Below are positions 25,175-34,539 of a stretch of 64,000 nucleotides of DNA, in pieces (position 1 is the first letter of the stretch; each line of letters opens with the position of its first letter). The stretch is from NCBI GenBank assembly GCA_013001885.1, contig JABDLD010000064.1:1-64000 (forward strand), given 5' to 3'. A program made the position numbers and the translations under genes. Source of the DNA: Lysobacterales bacterium (lineage in GTDB: Bacteria; Pseudomonadota; Gammaproteobacteria; Xanthomonadales; SZUA-36). The notes under the pieces were generated by a model that had not been told where the DNA came from, did no database searches, and saw nothing but the letters and a program-made list of their open reading frames with translations.

Positions 25175-26479
25175 ATGCTTGAATTCAACATTCTCGACTG
25201 GTCAAACCTGGACCAGGACCAGCAGGAAAAGCTGCTGGAGCGCCCGGTGTTCAACGAACCCGGGCTGGCAGCATCAGTTGCGGCAATAGTGAATCGCGTG
25301 CGCGAGGGCGGCGACGCGGCTCTTGCCGAATTGACTCTTGAACTGGACCGCACCACCCCCGACCCGTTCGAGTATGGCCAGAAAGAACTGGAGAACGCTT
25401 CACGGTGGGCCGATCCAGGCCTGATCGACGCCATCAGCGACGCCTCTCAGCGCATCAGAACATTTCATTCAGCAGACAAACCCCGTGACAACTCGGTTGA
25501 AACGGCCCCCGGACTGACCTGCGAGGTGCGTTACCAGGCTCTCTCCCCGGTGGGGCTTTATATTCCAGGCGGCAGTGCGCCACTGGTATCGACCGTACTG
25601 ATGCTGGCGATTCCTGCGGTGCTGGCCGGCTGCGAGGATATCGTCATGTGCTCCCCCCCCGGCAAAAACGGCAGGATTGCCGACGAAGTGCTGGTCGCGG
25701 CCCGGCTGTGCGGCGTCACGCGCCTGTTTTGCGCCGGCGGCGCCCAGGCAATCGCGGCGATGGCCTACGGTACAGAGACCATTCCGCGGTGTGCGAAAAT
25801 TTTCGGACCGGGCAACGCCTGGGTCACAGAAGCCAAGCAACAGGTGTCGCAGGATCCTGCCGGCGCCGCGATCGACATGCCCGCCGGGCCGTCGGAAGTG
25901 CTGGTTGTCGCAGACGATACGGCCAACCCTGAATTCATTGCCTGGGACCTGCTGTCGCAGGCGGAGCACGGACCCGACTCCCAGGTGGTGCTGGTGACCG
26001 ACAGCCCCGAACTGGCGCACAACGTAATCCGCCAGCTGGAAGTACTTGCACCGCAGTCGCCGCGCGCATCAATCCTGGAAAAGTCGCTTGTCGAGTCACG
26101 TATCATCCTGGTCGATGACATGGAGTGCGCCATCGGTTTGTCGAATCACTACGCACCGGAGCACCTGATCCTGAATACCGCTGACGCCGGCGGCCTGGCG
26201 GGCCGGGTGAAAAACGCCGGCTCGGTTTTCATTGGCCCCTGGACACCGGAGTCACTGGGAGACTACTGCTCAGGGACCAATCACGTGCTCCCGACCTACG
26301 GCTGGGCCCGTTCTCACGGTGCATTGGGCACCGGAGATTTTATGCGCCGCATGACCCTGCAGCAGGCCAGCCCGGCGGCGCTGCGCCATGTCGGACCCGC
26401 GGCCGAAAAACTGGCTGAAGTGGAGGGTCTGGACGCACACCGCATGGCGGTGCGCGCCCGGCTGGATTCGCAGGGGTGA
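25175..26479 (+). CDS. hisD: Histidinol dehydrogenase HisD
   Basis: A 434-aa zinc enzyme that performs the last two oxidations, histidinol to histidine, with NAD. Recognisable segments are the VGLYIPGG loop, FGPGNAWVTEAK, DMPAGPSEVLV, the zinc-binding SQAEHGPDSQ, and GTNHVLPT near the C-terminus. The length is standard. It is followed after 4 bases by hisC. Confidence 0.97.
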   Translation: MLEFNILDWSNLDQDQQEKLLERPVFNEPGLAASVAAIVNRVREGGDAALAELTLELDRTTPDPFEYGQKELENASRWADPGLIDAISDASQRIRTFHSADKPRDNSVETAPGLTCEVRYQALSPVGLYIPGGSAPLVSTVLMLAIPAVLAGCEDIVMCSPPGKNGRIADEVLVAARLCGVTRLFCAGGAQAIAAMAYGTETIPRCAKIFGPGNAWVTEAKQQVSQDPAGAAIDMPAGPSEVLVVADDTANPEFIAWDLLSQAEHGPDSQVVLVTDSPELAHNVIRQLEVLAPQSPRASILEKSLVESRIILVDDMECAIGLSNHYAPEHLILNTADAGGLAGRVKNAGSVFIGPWTPESLGDYCSGTNHVLPTYGWARSHGALGTGDFMRRMTLQQASPAALRHVGPAAEKLAEVEGLDAHRMAVRARLDSQG

Positions 26480-26483
26480 AGTG

Positions 26484-27560
26484 ATGGGGATTGAAGACCT
26501 GGCCAGGCCCGAAATCGTGGCAATGAAACCCTACTCCTCCGCCCGCAAGGAAGCCCCCGGACAGGGCATATTGCTGAACGCCAACGAGGCGCCGAGACCT
26601 CTGCTGAGCCAACCCGGACGGTTGAACAGGTACCCGGAACCGCAACCGGCTGAACTGGTCGCGCGATTGGCATCACTCTATGATGTGCGACCAGACCAGA
26701 TATTGGTAACCCGGGGCAGCGACGAAGGCATCGATCTCCTGGTTCGGGTCTTTTGCCGGGCCGGACAGGACGCAATCATGCAATGCCCGCCTACCTTTGG
26801 AATGTACCGCATCGCGGCCCGAACACAGGGCGCCGATACAGTCTCCGTGTTGCGGAGCGCAGGCCAGGAATTCAAACTGGATCAAGAGTCGGTGCTGGAG
26901 GCCTTCGCCGGTGATTCACGCATCAAGCTGGTTTTTCTCACTTCGCCAAACAACCCGACGGGGGATTCGATCGGACGGGATTTTCTGCGGCGGTTGCTCG
27001 AGCTCAGCCGCAACCGGGCTATCGTGGTTCTGGACGAGGCGTACATCGAGTTCTGTGCTTCACCCTCCGCTTCCGATCTGATTGCAGAATACGAAAATCT
27101 CGTGGTGCTGCGCACGATGTCAAAAGCATGGGCCGCCGCCGGATTGCGTTGCGGGTCAGTGTTGGCCCAAAGTTCTGTGATTGCTCTGCTGCAACGCGTG
27201 ATAGCCCCTTATCCCCTGCCCAGCCCAGTGCTGAGCCTTGCCCTGCGCATGCTGGATGAGACCATGCTTGAGCAGCAACAGCTTCTGATGCAGGAAATTC
27301 GGGAAAATAAAGGCGTGCTGATCCATTTGTTGGATAATCGCAAGTTCATTCGGCAAGTGATTCCGGGCGACGCCAACTTCGTGCTGGTCGCCGTTGATGA
27401 TGCAGCCGGCCTGCTCTCGTATTGCGCCAGAAAAGGCGTTATTCTCCGGGGCTTTCCAGCCGATCCGCTGCTGCAGAATTACCTTCGGATTTCGGTCGGC
27501 TCGAAGCCTGAGCTCGAAAAACTCGCGTCGGTGTTCGACGCATGGGAGAACGGCAGGTGA
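26484..27560 (+). CDS. hisC: Histidinol-phosphate aminotransferase HisC
   Basis: A 358-aa fold-type I PLP aminotransferase. The Schiff-base Lys214 is in TMSKAW, Asp184 of VVLDEAYIEF contacts the PLP nitrogen, and SPNNPTG is at 154-160. It converts imidazole acetol phosphate to histidinol phosphate. The start is either GTG 26481 or ATG 26484, both just after the hisD stop; I use the ATG. Its stop overlaps the GTGA start of hisB. Confidence 0.96.
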   Translation: MGIEDLARPEIVAMKPYSSARKEAPGQGILLNANEAPRPLLSQPGRLNRYPEPQPAELVARLASLYDVRPDQILVTRGSDEGIDLLVRVFCRAGQDAIMQCPPTFGMYRIAARTQGADTVSVLRSAGQEFKLDQESVLEAFAGDSRIKLVFLTSPNNPTGDSIGRDFLRRLLELSRNRAIVVLDEAYIEFCASPSASDLIAEYENLVVLRTMSKAWAAAGLRCGSVLAQSSVIALLQRVIAPYPLPSPVLSLALRMLDETMLEQQQLLMQEIRENKGVLIHLLDNRKFIRQVIPGDANFVLVAVDDAAGLLSYCARKGVILRGFPADPLLQNYLRISVGSKPELEKLASVFDAWENGR

Positions 27561-28630
27561 GTTCCGCAAAAAGACGAATTCTTTTTATCGACCGCGACGG
27601 CACGCTGATCGTCGAACCGCCAGATGAACAGGTGGATTCGCTTGAAAAACTGGCCCTGGTGGAAGGCGTTATTCCTGCCCTGTTGAAACTCAAACAGGCA
27701 GGTTACGAATTCATCATCGTCAGCAACCAGGATGGCCTGGGAACAGACTCGTATCCAACCGGCGATTACGAAGTCCCACAGAAAAAAATGCTCGACCTGT
27801 TCGAATCACAGGGGGTTACCTTCAGTGATGTGCTGGTAGACCCGCATTTCGAGCACCAGAACGCTCCGACCCGGAAACCCGGCATCGGGCTGGTACTGGA
27901 TTATCTCAAGTCCGGCGAACTGGACCTTGCGGACAGCTGGGTGATAGGAGACCGTGAAACCGACCTGCAACTGGCCGCCAACATGGGGATCGGCGGGTTA
28001 CGCCTGGAAGAGGGCCTGGAAACCTGGGAGTCCATTGCCCACCGATTGGTCAACCGGCCCCGCCAGGCTTCGGTCGAGCGCAAGACCAACGAGACCGATA
28101 TTCGGGTCGAAGTCGACCTTGATGCCGGCGGAGCCTGCCGCGCAGACACCGGCATCGGTTTCTTCGATCACATGCTGGATCAACTCGCAAGCCACGGCGG
28201 ATTCACTCTGGACATCCGCTGCAGGGGCGATCTGGACATCGACGAGCACCACACCGTAGAAGATTGCGCCCTGGCCCTGGGACAGGCGTTGAACTCCGCG
28301 CTGGGTGAACGCCGCGGTATCGGACGCTATGGTTTCCTTCTGCCGATGGATGAGTCCCTGGCGGAGGTGGCCATTGACCTGTCCGGCCGGCCCGCGATCG
28401 TGTTCGAGGCGTCGTTTCCGCGCGATTTTGTCGGTGAGTTTTCAACCGAGATGGTACGGCACTTTTTTGCCTCGCTGAGCCAGTCGCTCGGCGCAGCAAT
28501 TCATTTGAAGGTCCGGGGCGAGAACACGCACCACATGATCGAAGCGTTGTTCAAGGGGGCCGGACGCGCCCTCAAGCCGGCACTGGCCCGACAGGGCAGC
28601 GACCTGCCCAGCACCAAAGGCATACTCTGA
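27557..28630 (+). CDS. hisB: Bifunctional histidinol phosphatase / imidazoleglycerol-phosphate dehydratase HisB
   Basis: A 357-aa fusion. The N-terminal HAD phosphatase has DRDGT with Asp12 and Asp14. The C-terminal dehydratase has ETDIRVEVDLD, FFDHMLDQLASHGG and two metal-binding DEHHTVED / NTHHMIEA motifs. In E. coli HisB-N a zinc loop uses three Cys and one His; here the matching stretch is DPHFEHQNAPTRKP with no cysteine, so that zinc site is absent. I chose the GTG at 27557, whose GTGA overlaps the hisC stop; an ATG at 27542 lies in frame upstream. Confidence 0.95.
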   Translation: MSSAKRRILFIDRDGTLIVEPPDEQVDSLEKLALVEGVIPALLKLKQAGYEFIIVSNQDGLGTDSYPTGDYEVPQKKMLDLFESQGVTFSDVLVDPHFEHQNAPTRKPGIGLVLDYLKSGELDLADSWVIGDRETDLQLAANMGIGGLRLEEGLETWESIAHRLVNRPRQASVERKTNETDIRVEVDLDAGGACRADTGIGFFDHMLDQLASHGGFTLDIRCRGDLDIDEHHTVEDCALALGQALNSALGERRGIGRYGFLLPMDESLAEVAIDLSGRPAIVFEASFPRDFVGEFSTEMVRHFFASLSQSLGAAIHLKVRGENTHHMIEALFKGAGRALKPALARQGSDLPSTKGIL

Positions 28631-29223
28631 TGTCGATCGCGGTCGTCAACAGCGGGGGCGCCAATATTTCCTCGGTCTTGCACGCGCTGCGGCGCCTCGG
28701 CGCCGATCCGAAATTCACAGCCGATGCAGCGGAGATACGCACCGCCGACCGCGTGATTCTGCCCGGAGTGGGCGCTGCCGGCAGCGCCATGGAAATGCTC
28801 GAAGAACGGCGGTTAACGCAGGTTATCCGGCAGCTCGAGCAACCCGTGCTCGGCATCTGTCTCGGGATGCAGTTGCTGTTTGAGTCATCGGAAGAGGATG
28901 ACGCCCGGATGCTGGGGATCATCCCCGGCCGTTTGCTGCGGCTTGAGGAGGGCGATGGGTTGCGTGTGCCGCACATGGGATGGAATTCGATCACCAATCA
29001 GGCGCCGGACGCAGTGACCGAAATGATCGACGGAAAATGGTTCTATTTCGTACATTCATACGCCGCGCCGGTCAGTGAGTGGACCCTCTCGACCAGCATA
29101 CACGGCATCGAATTCAGCGCCATTGTACGCAAGGGCAACTTTTTCGGCGCGCAATTTCATCCGGAACGTTCCGCACAGGCCGGTGCCGCGCTGTTGAACT
29201 CTTTCCTGGAGACGCCTCTGTGA
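28630..29223 (+). CDS. hisH: Imidazole glycerol phosphate synthase glutaminase subunit HisH
   Basis: A 197-aa class I glutamine amidotransferase. The nucleophile is Cys77 in GICLGMQLLFE, with the His and Glu of the triad in QFHPERS near residue 178. It supplies ammonia to HisF. The start overlaps the hisB stop in TGATG and the stop overlaps hisA. Confidence 0.96.
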   Translation: MSIAVVNSGGANISSVLHALRRLGADPKFTADAAEIRTADRVILPGVGAAGSAMEMLEERRLTQVIRQLEQPVLGICLGMQLLFESSEEDDARMLGIIPGRLLRLEEGDGLRVPHMGWNSITNQAPDAVTEMIDGKWFYFVHSYAAPVSEWTLSTSIHGIEFSAIVRKGNFFGAQFHPERSAQAGAALLNSFLETPL

Positions 29224-29963
29224 AGAACCTGCAAATCCTGCCGGCAATTGACCTGCTCGACGGTAGTTGTGTGCGCCTGCTGCACGGCGACTTCAAGAAA
29301 TGCAAGGTGTACGAAATGGACGCGGTCAAGCTGGCTGATACTTATGCCCAACAGGGCGCAAAATGGCTGCACGTAGTCGATCTGGCGGCCTCCCGCGACG
29401 GCGAAAGCGCGGACATCCGTCCGCTGCTTCGCTTGCTCGGCAAGGCGCAACAGTCCGTTCAAACCGGAGGCGGCGTTCGCGACCGGGAAGACATCCGTGA
29501 ACGCCTCGATCACGGCGCCAGCCGCGTCGTCGTGGGCAGCGTGTCGGTGACCCAACCGGACACTTTCTCCGAGTGGTTGACAGAATTCGGTACCGACAGA
29601 CTGGTTGCAGCACTGGACGTGCGAATGGACGAAAACGGCATCCCCTGGCCGCGCACGCACGGCTGGACACGGGGTTCGGGCCAGACGCTCTGGCAGTTGC
29701 TGGACTTCTACGCCGACAAAGGTTTGAAGCACCTGCTGTGCACGGATATTGGCAGAGATGGCGCAATGTCCGGACCCAATATCCCCCTTTACCAGGAACT
29801 TGCGGCGCGCTATCCGGAGCTCGCGTTACAGGCTTCCGGAGGTGTCAGCGGTCTGCAGGATCTGCGCAAACTGGCGCGCACCGGTGCAGATTCCGCGATC
29901 ACCGGGAAGGCTTTGCTGGAAGGCTGTTTCACCGTCGCTGAGGCGATTGAGGCCCTATCATGA
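29220..29963 (+). CDS. hisA: ProFAR isomerase HisA
   Basis: A 247-aa (beta/alpha)8 barrel. The first catalytic aspartate is in [12 protein letters not shown] and the second in [14 protein letters not shown]. Phosphate loops are TGGGVRD and ASGGVSG. The start is GTG in GTGA, overlapping the hisH stop. It isomerises ProFAR to PRFAR for HisF. Confidence 0.96.
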   Translation: MKNLQILPAIDLLDGSCVRLLHGDFKKCKVYEMDAVKLADTYAQQGAKWLHVVDLAASRDGESADIRPLLRLLGKAQQSVQTGGGVRDREDIRERLDHGASRVVVGSVSVTQPDTFSEWLTEFGTDRLVAALDVRMDENGIPWPRTHGWTRGSGQTLWQLLDFYADKGLKHLLCTDIGRDGAMSGPNIPLYQELAARYPELALQASGGVSGLQDLRKLARTGADSAITGKALLEGCFTVAEAIEALS

Positions 29964-30751
29964 GCCAAATCGTGAACAGCGGGGTGGCCCGGCGCATCAT
30001 TCCCTGCCTGGATGTGCGCGACGGCCTGGTGGTCAAGGGTGTCCAGTTCCGAGACCATCGCGTGATGGGCGACATCATTGAACTGGCAGCCCGTTACCGT
30101 GATGAGGGCGCAGACGAGCTCGTTTTTTACGACATCACGGCCAGCCCCGAAGGCCGCAGCGTGGATACCCGCTGGGTAAGGCGTGTTTCCGAGACCATCG
30201 ATATACCCTTCTGTGTTGCCGGCGGCATCCGCAGCGTGGAGAGCGCCGGCCGGATTCTCTCCCAGGGCGCGGACAAAATATCGATCAACACGCCGGCGCT
30301 CGAGGACCCCAGCCTGATCAATCAACTGGTGAAGGCGTTCGGCAGTCAATGCGTCGTAATCGGAGTCGATTCGATTGCCGACGAGGGCGTTTTTACCGTG
30401 AGATCACACACCGGCACTCCGGACGCTATGAAAACGCCCGGCCGGCAAACGCTCGACTGGCTGACCGAAGTGGTCGACCGCGGCGCGGGTGAGGTCGTAC
30501 TCAACTGCATGTCGGCGGACGGCACGCGGGCCGGCTACGATATCGCGCAACTCGCGGCTGCCAGGCAGATTTTGCCCATTCCCCTGGTGGCTTCCGGCGG
30601 CGCCGGCGCCGTAGAACACTTCATTTCGGTGTTCGAGGAAGCAGACGTGGACGCAGCTCTGGCCGCAACGGTATTCCACTCGGGCCAGATCCCGATTCCA
30701 GAACTGAAACGAACGCTGGCTGCCGCCGGCATCGAGGTACGGCCATGCTGA
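29960..30751 (+). CDS. hisF: Imidazole glycerol phosphate synthase cyclase subunit HisF
   Basis: A 263-aa barrel paralogous to HisA. Catalytic aspartates are in [15 protein letters not shown] and VIGVDS. The remaining phosphate-binding loops AGGIRS and [10 protein letters not shown] are present. It joins PRFAR and ammonia from HisH to give imidazole glycerol phosphate and AICAR. ATGA overlaps the hisA stop. Confidence 0.97.
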   Translation: MSQIVNSGVARRIIPCLDVRDGLVVKGVQFRDHRVMGDIIELAARYRDEGADELVFYDITASPEGRSVDTRWVRRVSETIDIPFCVAGGIRSVESAGRILSQGADKISINTPALEDPSLINQLVKAFGSQCVVIGVDSIADEGVFTVRSHTGTPDAMKTPGRQTLDWLTEVVDRGAGEVVLNCMSADGTRAGYDIAQLAAARQILPIPLVASGGAGAVEHFISVFEEADVDAALAATVFHSGQIPIPELKRTLAAAGIEVRPC

Positions 30752-31377
30752 TAACCCATACTACGGATATTGAGAATCTCGACTGGGCCAAGACCGAGGG
30801 GCTGTTGCCCGCCATCGTCCAGGACGCGTTTGACGGCCGGGTGCTGATGCAGGCGTTCATGAGTCGAGAAGCACTTGAGAAAACCCTGGAGAGCGGCAGC
30901 GTCACGTTTTGGAGCCGCAGCCGCCGGCAGCTCTGGACCAAGGGCGAAACCTCCGGCAACACGCTCGCACTGGCCGCGGTTCATGCGGATTGCGACAGAG
31001 ACTGCCTGCTGGTGATGGCGGTTCCGTCAGGCCCCGCCTGCCACCGGAACACCGATACCTGTTTTGACGGCGACAACAATACCCAGCCCCAACTCGCCTT
31101 CCTGGCCGGCCTGGAGCGTTTAATCGCACAGCGTGAAATTGACCGGCCGGAGGGCAGTTACACCACCCGGCTTTTCGAGGCCGGGATCAAGCGCATTTCC
31201 CAGAAGGTGGGTGAGGAAGGCGTAGAAACTGCGCTGGCGGCAACTTCAGGTGATATCGAGGAACTCGCCAACGAGTCTGCCGATTTGCTTTATCACCTGC
31301 TGGTGCTGCTCAGGGCCAGCGGCCTGACCCTGGCTGACGTCACCGCCGTGCTGCAGGCGCGGCACGGCGGACAATAA
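30745..31377 (+). CDS. hisI: Bifunctional PR-AMP cyclohydrolase / PR-ATP pyrophosphatase HisIE
   Basis: A 210-aa fusion. The HisI domain (about 1-115) has WTKGETSGN and the zinc cysteines in [10 protein letters not shown] and [11 protein letters not shown]. The HisE domain (about 120-205) has the [10 protein letters not shown] and [14 protein letters not shown] helices. It is the last gene of the operon, overlapping hisF by 7 bases. The stop is one base from the stop of the convergent acyl-CoA dehydrogenase gene, with no terminator between. Confidence 0.96.
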   Translation: MLITHTTDIENLDWAKTEGLLPAIVQDAFDGRVLMQAFMSREALEKTLESGSVTFWSRSRRQLWTKGETSGNTLALAAVHADCDRDCLLVMAVPSGPACHRNTDTCFDGDNNTQPQLAFLAGLERLIAQREIDRPEGSYTTRLFEAGIKRISQKVGEEGVETALAATSGDIEELANESADLLYHLLVLLRASGLTLADVTAVLQARHGGQ

Positions 31378-31378
31378 T

Positions 31379-33121
31379 TCAAATCGTATCCCAGCGATAG
31401 CGTTCCGCCTCGAATGCATCCACCGCCAGGGCCTTCAGCAACTCGTCCTCGTTGTTGTCGATGCGGCGGAAATTCCGCTTGATGCGGATCCTTGCCTCAC
31501 GCGTGAAGACCTTCAGGATTTCTATCTCCCGGGAGGCTTTCTCAACGCCGTTGGCGTCAATCGAAGCCTGAACGCGGCTGAGGGTGCAGGCCATCACGAA
31601 CAAGTCGATCATGATGTCGGCCAGTCGCTTGGTTGCAAACTGTTTGCCGATGATGTTTTTGCCGTGCTTGCGCAGTATCCGGTCAGCCGCCTGCGCCAGG
31701 TTGCGCGTCTTTTTCTCGAAGATATCCACCTGCGGCTGTATGGACGGATCGAGGCCCGTCATTTTACCGATATCACCGCGCCTGATTCTCAATCCGGCGT
31801 GCTTGCGGGCATAGTCCGACATCACCCCAAAACCCTTGATCGGATCATTGAAAACACCTTTCATCGAGCGGGACAACTCTTTCAACTGCGTCGCCACGTC
31901 GTTCATTGCCGTCAGTGCAATGAACAGACGCAGAATTTCATTGGTGCCTTCGAAGATCCTATTGATCCGGCAGTCGCGCACGATCCGTTCATACGGATAT
32001 TCACGCATGAAACCGTTACCTCCTGCGATCTGCAGCGCCTCGTCGGCACTGCGCGCCAGGCACTCGGTCGCGTAGACCTTGGAGATCGCGGCCTCGACCG
32101 CATACTCTTCGCAGCCTTCGTCGATCAGACCGCCCACCATCGTCACTACGGCCTCGGAGGTATAACAGTCCACCACCATCTGGCCAACTTTTTCCTTGAT
32201 CAGGCCATAACTGGAGATGGGCTGGCCAAAGGTCTTGCGTTCGTTGGCCTGTCGGGTCGACAGTTCTATCAGGTGTTTCATGCCGCCAACCGATCCGCCG
32301 CCCAAACCGGTACGGCCGCTGTTCAGGATCTGCATGGCTGCCTTGAAACCCAGGCCCTCCTCGCCCAGCACGTTTTCCCCCGGCACGTGTACGTCGTCAA
32401 ACAGGACCGAGGTGGTCGAACTGGCGCGCAAACCCATTTTGTCCTCATGCGGCCCGATGCTGACCCCATCCATGTCTTTGGTCACGATAAAGGCGGTCAT
32501 TTTGCCTTGCCCGTCCCCGGTGCCCGTGCGGGCGAATACCGTGAAGAATTCAGCAAATCCGCCGTTGGTAATCCAGAGCTTGCTGCCGTTGAGCACCCAG
32601 CCGCCGTCCTTCCTGACCGCGGTGGTCTTGATCGCCGCGGCGTCGGAACCGGCGCCAGGCTCGGTCAGGCAAAAGGCCGCGATCATCTCGCCACTGGCCA
32701 GCTTCGGCATGTAGCGGCTTTTTTGCTCATCGGTGCCGAACAAGAGAAGACCGCGCATACCGATGGAACTGTGCGCTCCGATCGTGACCGCGACGGAAGC
32801 ATCATAACGGCCCACTTCCTGCAGCGTGCGGGAATAAGCCATGTTGCCCAGACCCATGCCGCCATGCTCTTCCGGAATGATCAACCCGAACATGCCGAAT
32901 TCTTTCAGTTCCTCGATGAACTGGGCCGGCATATCGCCATCGGCATCCCACTGGCTAAAATCCTCCGTGCGCGATCCCAGCAGGCCCTCGAGCGCTCCGG
33001 CAATTTCATGCAGCATCTCCTTTTGATCCGCAGACAACACCGGGAAGGGAAAAAGACAGTCCTGTTCAATCCGCCCCATGCACAGGGAGCGCATGAAACT
33101 GGTAGTGGTTTTATCAGACAT
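31379..33121 (-). CDS. Acyl-CoA dehydrogenase (VLCAD/ACAD9-like, long C-terminal extension)
   Basis: A 580-aa flavoprotein. The FAD and substrate segments FCLTEPGAGSDA and WITNGG are at about 150-195, the FGQPIS and RDCRINRIFEGTNEI region follows, and the catalytic Glu is in FEGTNE. Beyond residue 415 a helical extension of about 165 aa makes it resemble very-long-chain acyl-CoA dehydrogenases. It oxidises acyl-CoA in the first step of beta-oxidation, passing electrons to ETF. No other beta-oxidation gene is adjacent. It lies 9 bases downstream of the RNase gene. Confidence 0.9.
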   Translation of the reverse strand: MSDKTTTSFMRSLCMGRIEQDCLFPFPVLSADQKEMLHEIAGALEGLLGSRTEDFSQWDADGDMPAQFIEELKEFGMFGLIIPEEHGGMGLGNMAYSRTLQEVGRYDASVAVTIGAHSSIGMRGLLLFGTDEQKSRYMPKLASGEMIAAFCLTEPGAGSDAAAIKTTAVRKDGGWVLNGSKLWITNGGFAEFFTVFARTGTGDGQGKMTAFIVTKDMDGVSIGPHEDKMGLRASSTTSVLFDDVHVPGENVLGEEGLGFKAAMQILNSGRTGLGGGSVGGMKHLIELSTRQANERKTFGQPISSYGLIKEKVGQMVVDCYTSEAVVTMVGGLIDEGCEEYAVEAAISKVYATECLARSADEALQIAGGNGFMREYPYERIVRDCRINRIFEGTNEILRLFIALTAMNDVATQLKELSRSMKGVFNDPIKGFGVMSDYARKHAGLRIRRGDIGKMTGLDPSIQPQVDIFEKKTRNLAQAADRILRKHGKNIIGKQFATKRLADIMIDLFVMACTLSRVQASIDANGVEKASREIEILKVFTREARIRIKRNFRRIDNNEDELLKALAVDAFEAERYRWDTI

Positions 33122-33130
33122 TACCCGCTC

Positions 33131-34507
33131 CTACAGTTCGAGGAAATCCCCCGGCTTTGGAAGGTGAATTTCGGCGCCGTTGCGCTTGCCGAGGTAGTTC
33201 CGAAAATCTTCCTGCGAATCAACTTCACCATGCACCAGGTACACGGGAGGCCGGTTTTCCATGCATTCGTACCAGCGCGCCAGGTCGTCCTGATCACCGT
33301 GGGCGGACAGCCCGCCCACCGTGTGAACGGTGGCCCTGACCGGGATTGTACGGCCATGAATCCGCACCGACTGTTCACGGTTGACCAAGCGCCGGCCCAG
33401 GGATCCATTGGCCTGGTAACCGGTGATCAGCACCTGGGTCTCTTCGCGAGCCAGGTTGTATTTGAGGTGATGAATGATCCGGCCGCCGTTGCACATTCCG
33501 CTGCCGGCAATGACGATTGCGCCCGACCTGATCCGGTTGATGGCCATCGATTCCTCCGGATGCCGGCTGAGCTTCAGGTTGGGAAGCAGGGGCATGCCCC
33601 CGTTTTCGGAGCGCAGCCGCGTGGCTTCTTCGTCGTATAAATGGGTATTCGACCAGTAAACCTTCGAAGCTTCGATTGCCATCGGGCTGTCGAGATAGAT
33701 TTGAAAACGTCCCAGGTCCCACTCGTCGAAATGTTTGCCGAGCTGGTACATGATCTCCTGGCTGCGGCCGATGGAAAATGCGGGCACCAGGATGTTGCCC
33801 TTGCGGCTGCGCTCTGAGGTGAGTATCTCGCCGAGTTCCTTGACGGTCTCTGCACGATCCCGATGGCGGCGGCCGCCGTAGGTGCTCTCCATCAACACGA
33901 AGTCGGCCCGGTCAATGGGTTCCGGATCCCGCAAAATCGGCGTGTCGTATTGGCCCAGGTCGCCGGAAAACACGATCTTCCGCTCGGCGCCGTTCTCGCT
34001 CAGCCAGACTTCAACCGAGGCGGAACCCAGGATATGCCCGGCATCCCTGAACCGTACCTTCATGCCGTCCACCACTTCGAAAATTTCGCGGTATTTCCGG
34101 TTTTGCAGTTGGCGGATCACACGCTCGCCCTCGGCGACAGTGTAAAGCGGCTTGACTTTTTTACCGGTTTTCCGGCTCTTATACTCGGCGTCCCTTTCGG
34201 CCAGGTGCGCCGCATCCGCGAGCAGGATCGCAACCAGCTCGCAGCTGGCGTCCTGCGTGTAAATGGGACCTTTGAAGCCCCTTTTCACCAACAGCGGAAG
34301 ACGCCCGCAATGATCCAGGTGGGCGTGGCTCAGCACGACGGCGTCAATTCCGGAGGCGTCGAATGGAAACGGGTCGCGGTTGCGCTCTTCATCCCGCCGG
34401 CTACCCTGGATCAGGCCGCAGTCCAGCAGAACCTGCCGGCCACCGATATGCAAAATATGGCAGGAGCCGGTTACCTCGGCGGCAGCGCCGAAAAATTCAA
34501 GTTTCAT
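33131..34507 (-). CDS. Metallo-beta-lactamase / beta-CASP family RNase
   Basis: A 458-aa two-domain nuclease. The MBL signature is SHAHLDHCG near residues 59-67, with further zinc ligands in RDAGHILGSA and FSGDLGQYD. Beta-CASP motifs follow: STYGGRRHRD, PAFSIGRSQE, SGMCNGGRI and the final VHTVGGLSAHGD / LVHGE. This is the KH-free single-chain type related to archaeal and bacterial CPSF-like RNases. A role in mRNA processing is inferred from the family. Confidence 0.9.
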   Translation of the reverse strand: MKLEFFGAAAEVTGSCHILHIGGRQVLLDCGLIQGSRRDEERNRDPFPFDASGIDAVVLSHAHLDHCGRLPLLVKRGFKGPIYTQDASCELVAILLADAAHLAERDAEYKSRKTGKKVKPLYTVAEGERVIRQLQNRKYREIFEVVDGMKVRFRDAGHILGSASVEVWLSENGAERKIVFSGDLGQYDTPILRDPEPIDRADFVLMESTYGGRRHRDRAETVKELGEILTSERSRKGNILVPAFSIGRSQEIMYQLGKHFDEWDLGRFQIYLDSPMAIEASKVYWSNTHLYDEEATRLRSENGGMPLLPNLKLSRHPEESMAINRIRSGAIVIAGSGMCNGGRIIHHLKYNLAREETQVLITGYQANGSLGRRLVNREQSVRIHGRTIPVRATVHTVGGLSAHGDQDDLARWYECMENRPPVYLVHGEVDSQEDFRNYLGKRNGAEIHLPKPGDFLEL

Positions 34508-34539
34508 ATCTCAGGAGTATAACCCAGCCTTGCCGGCCG

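Noticed and set aside
31664-33640. A 658-codon open frame on the plus strand
   Set aside because: It is antisense to the acyl-CoA dehydrogenase and RNase genes, both of which have intact motifs; the translated product has no recognisable domain.
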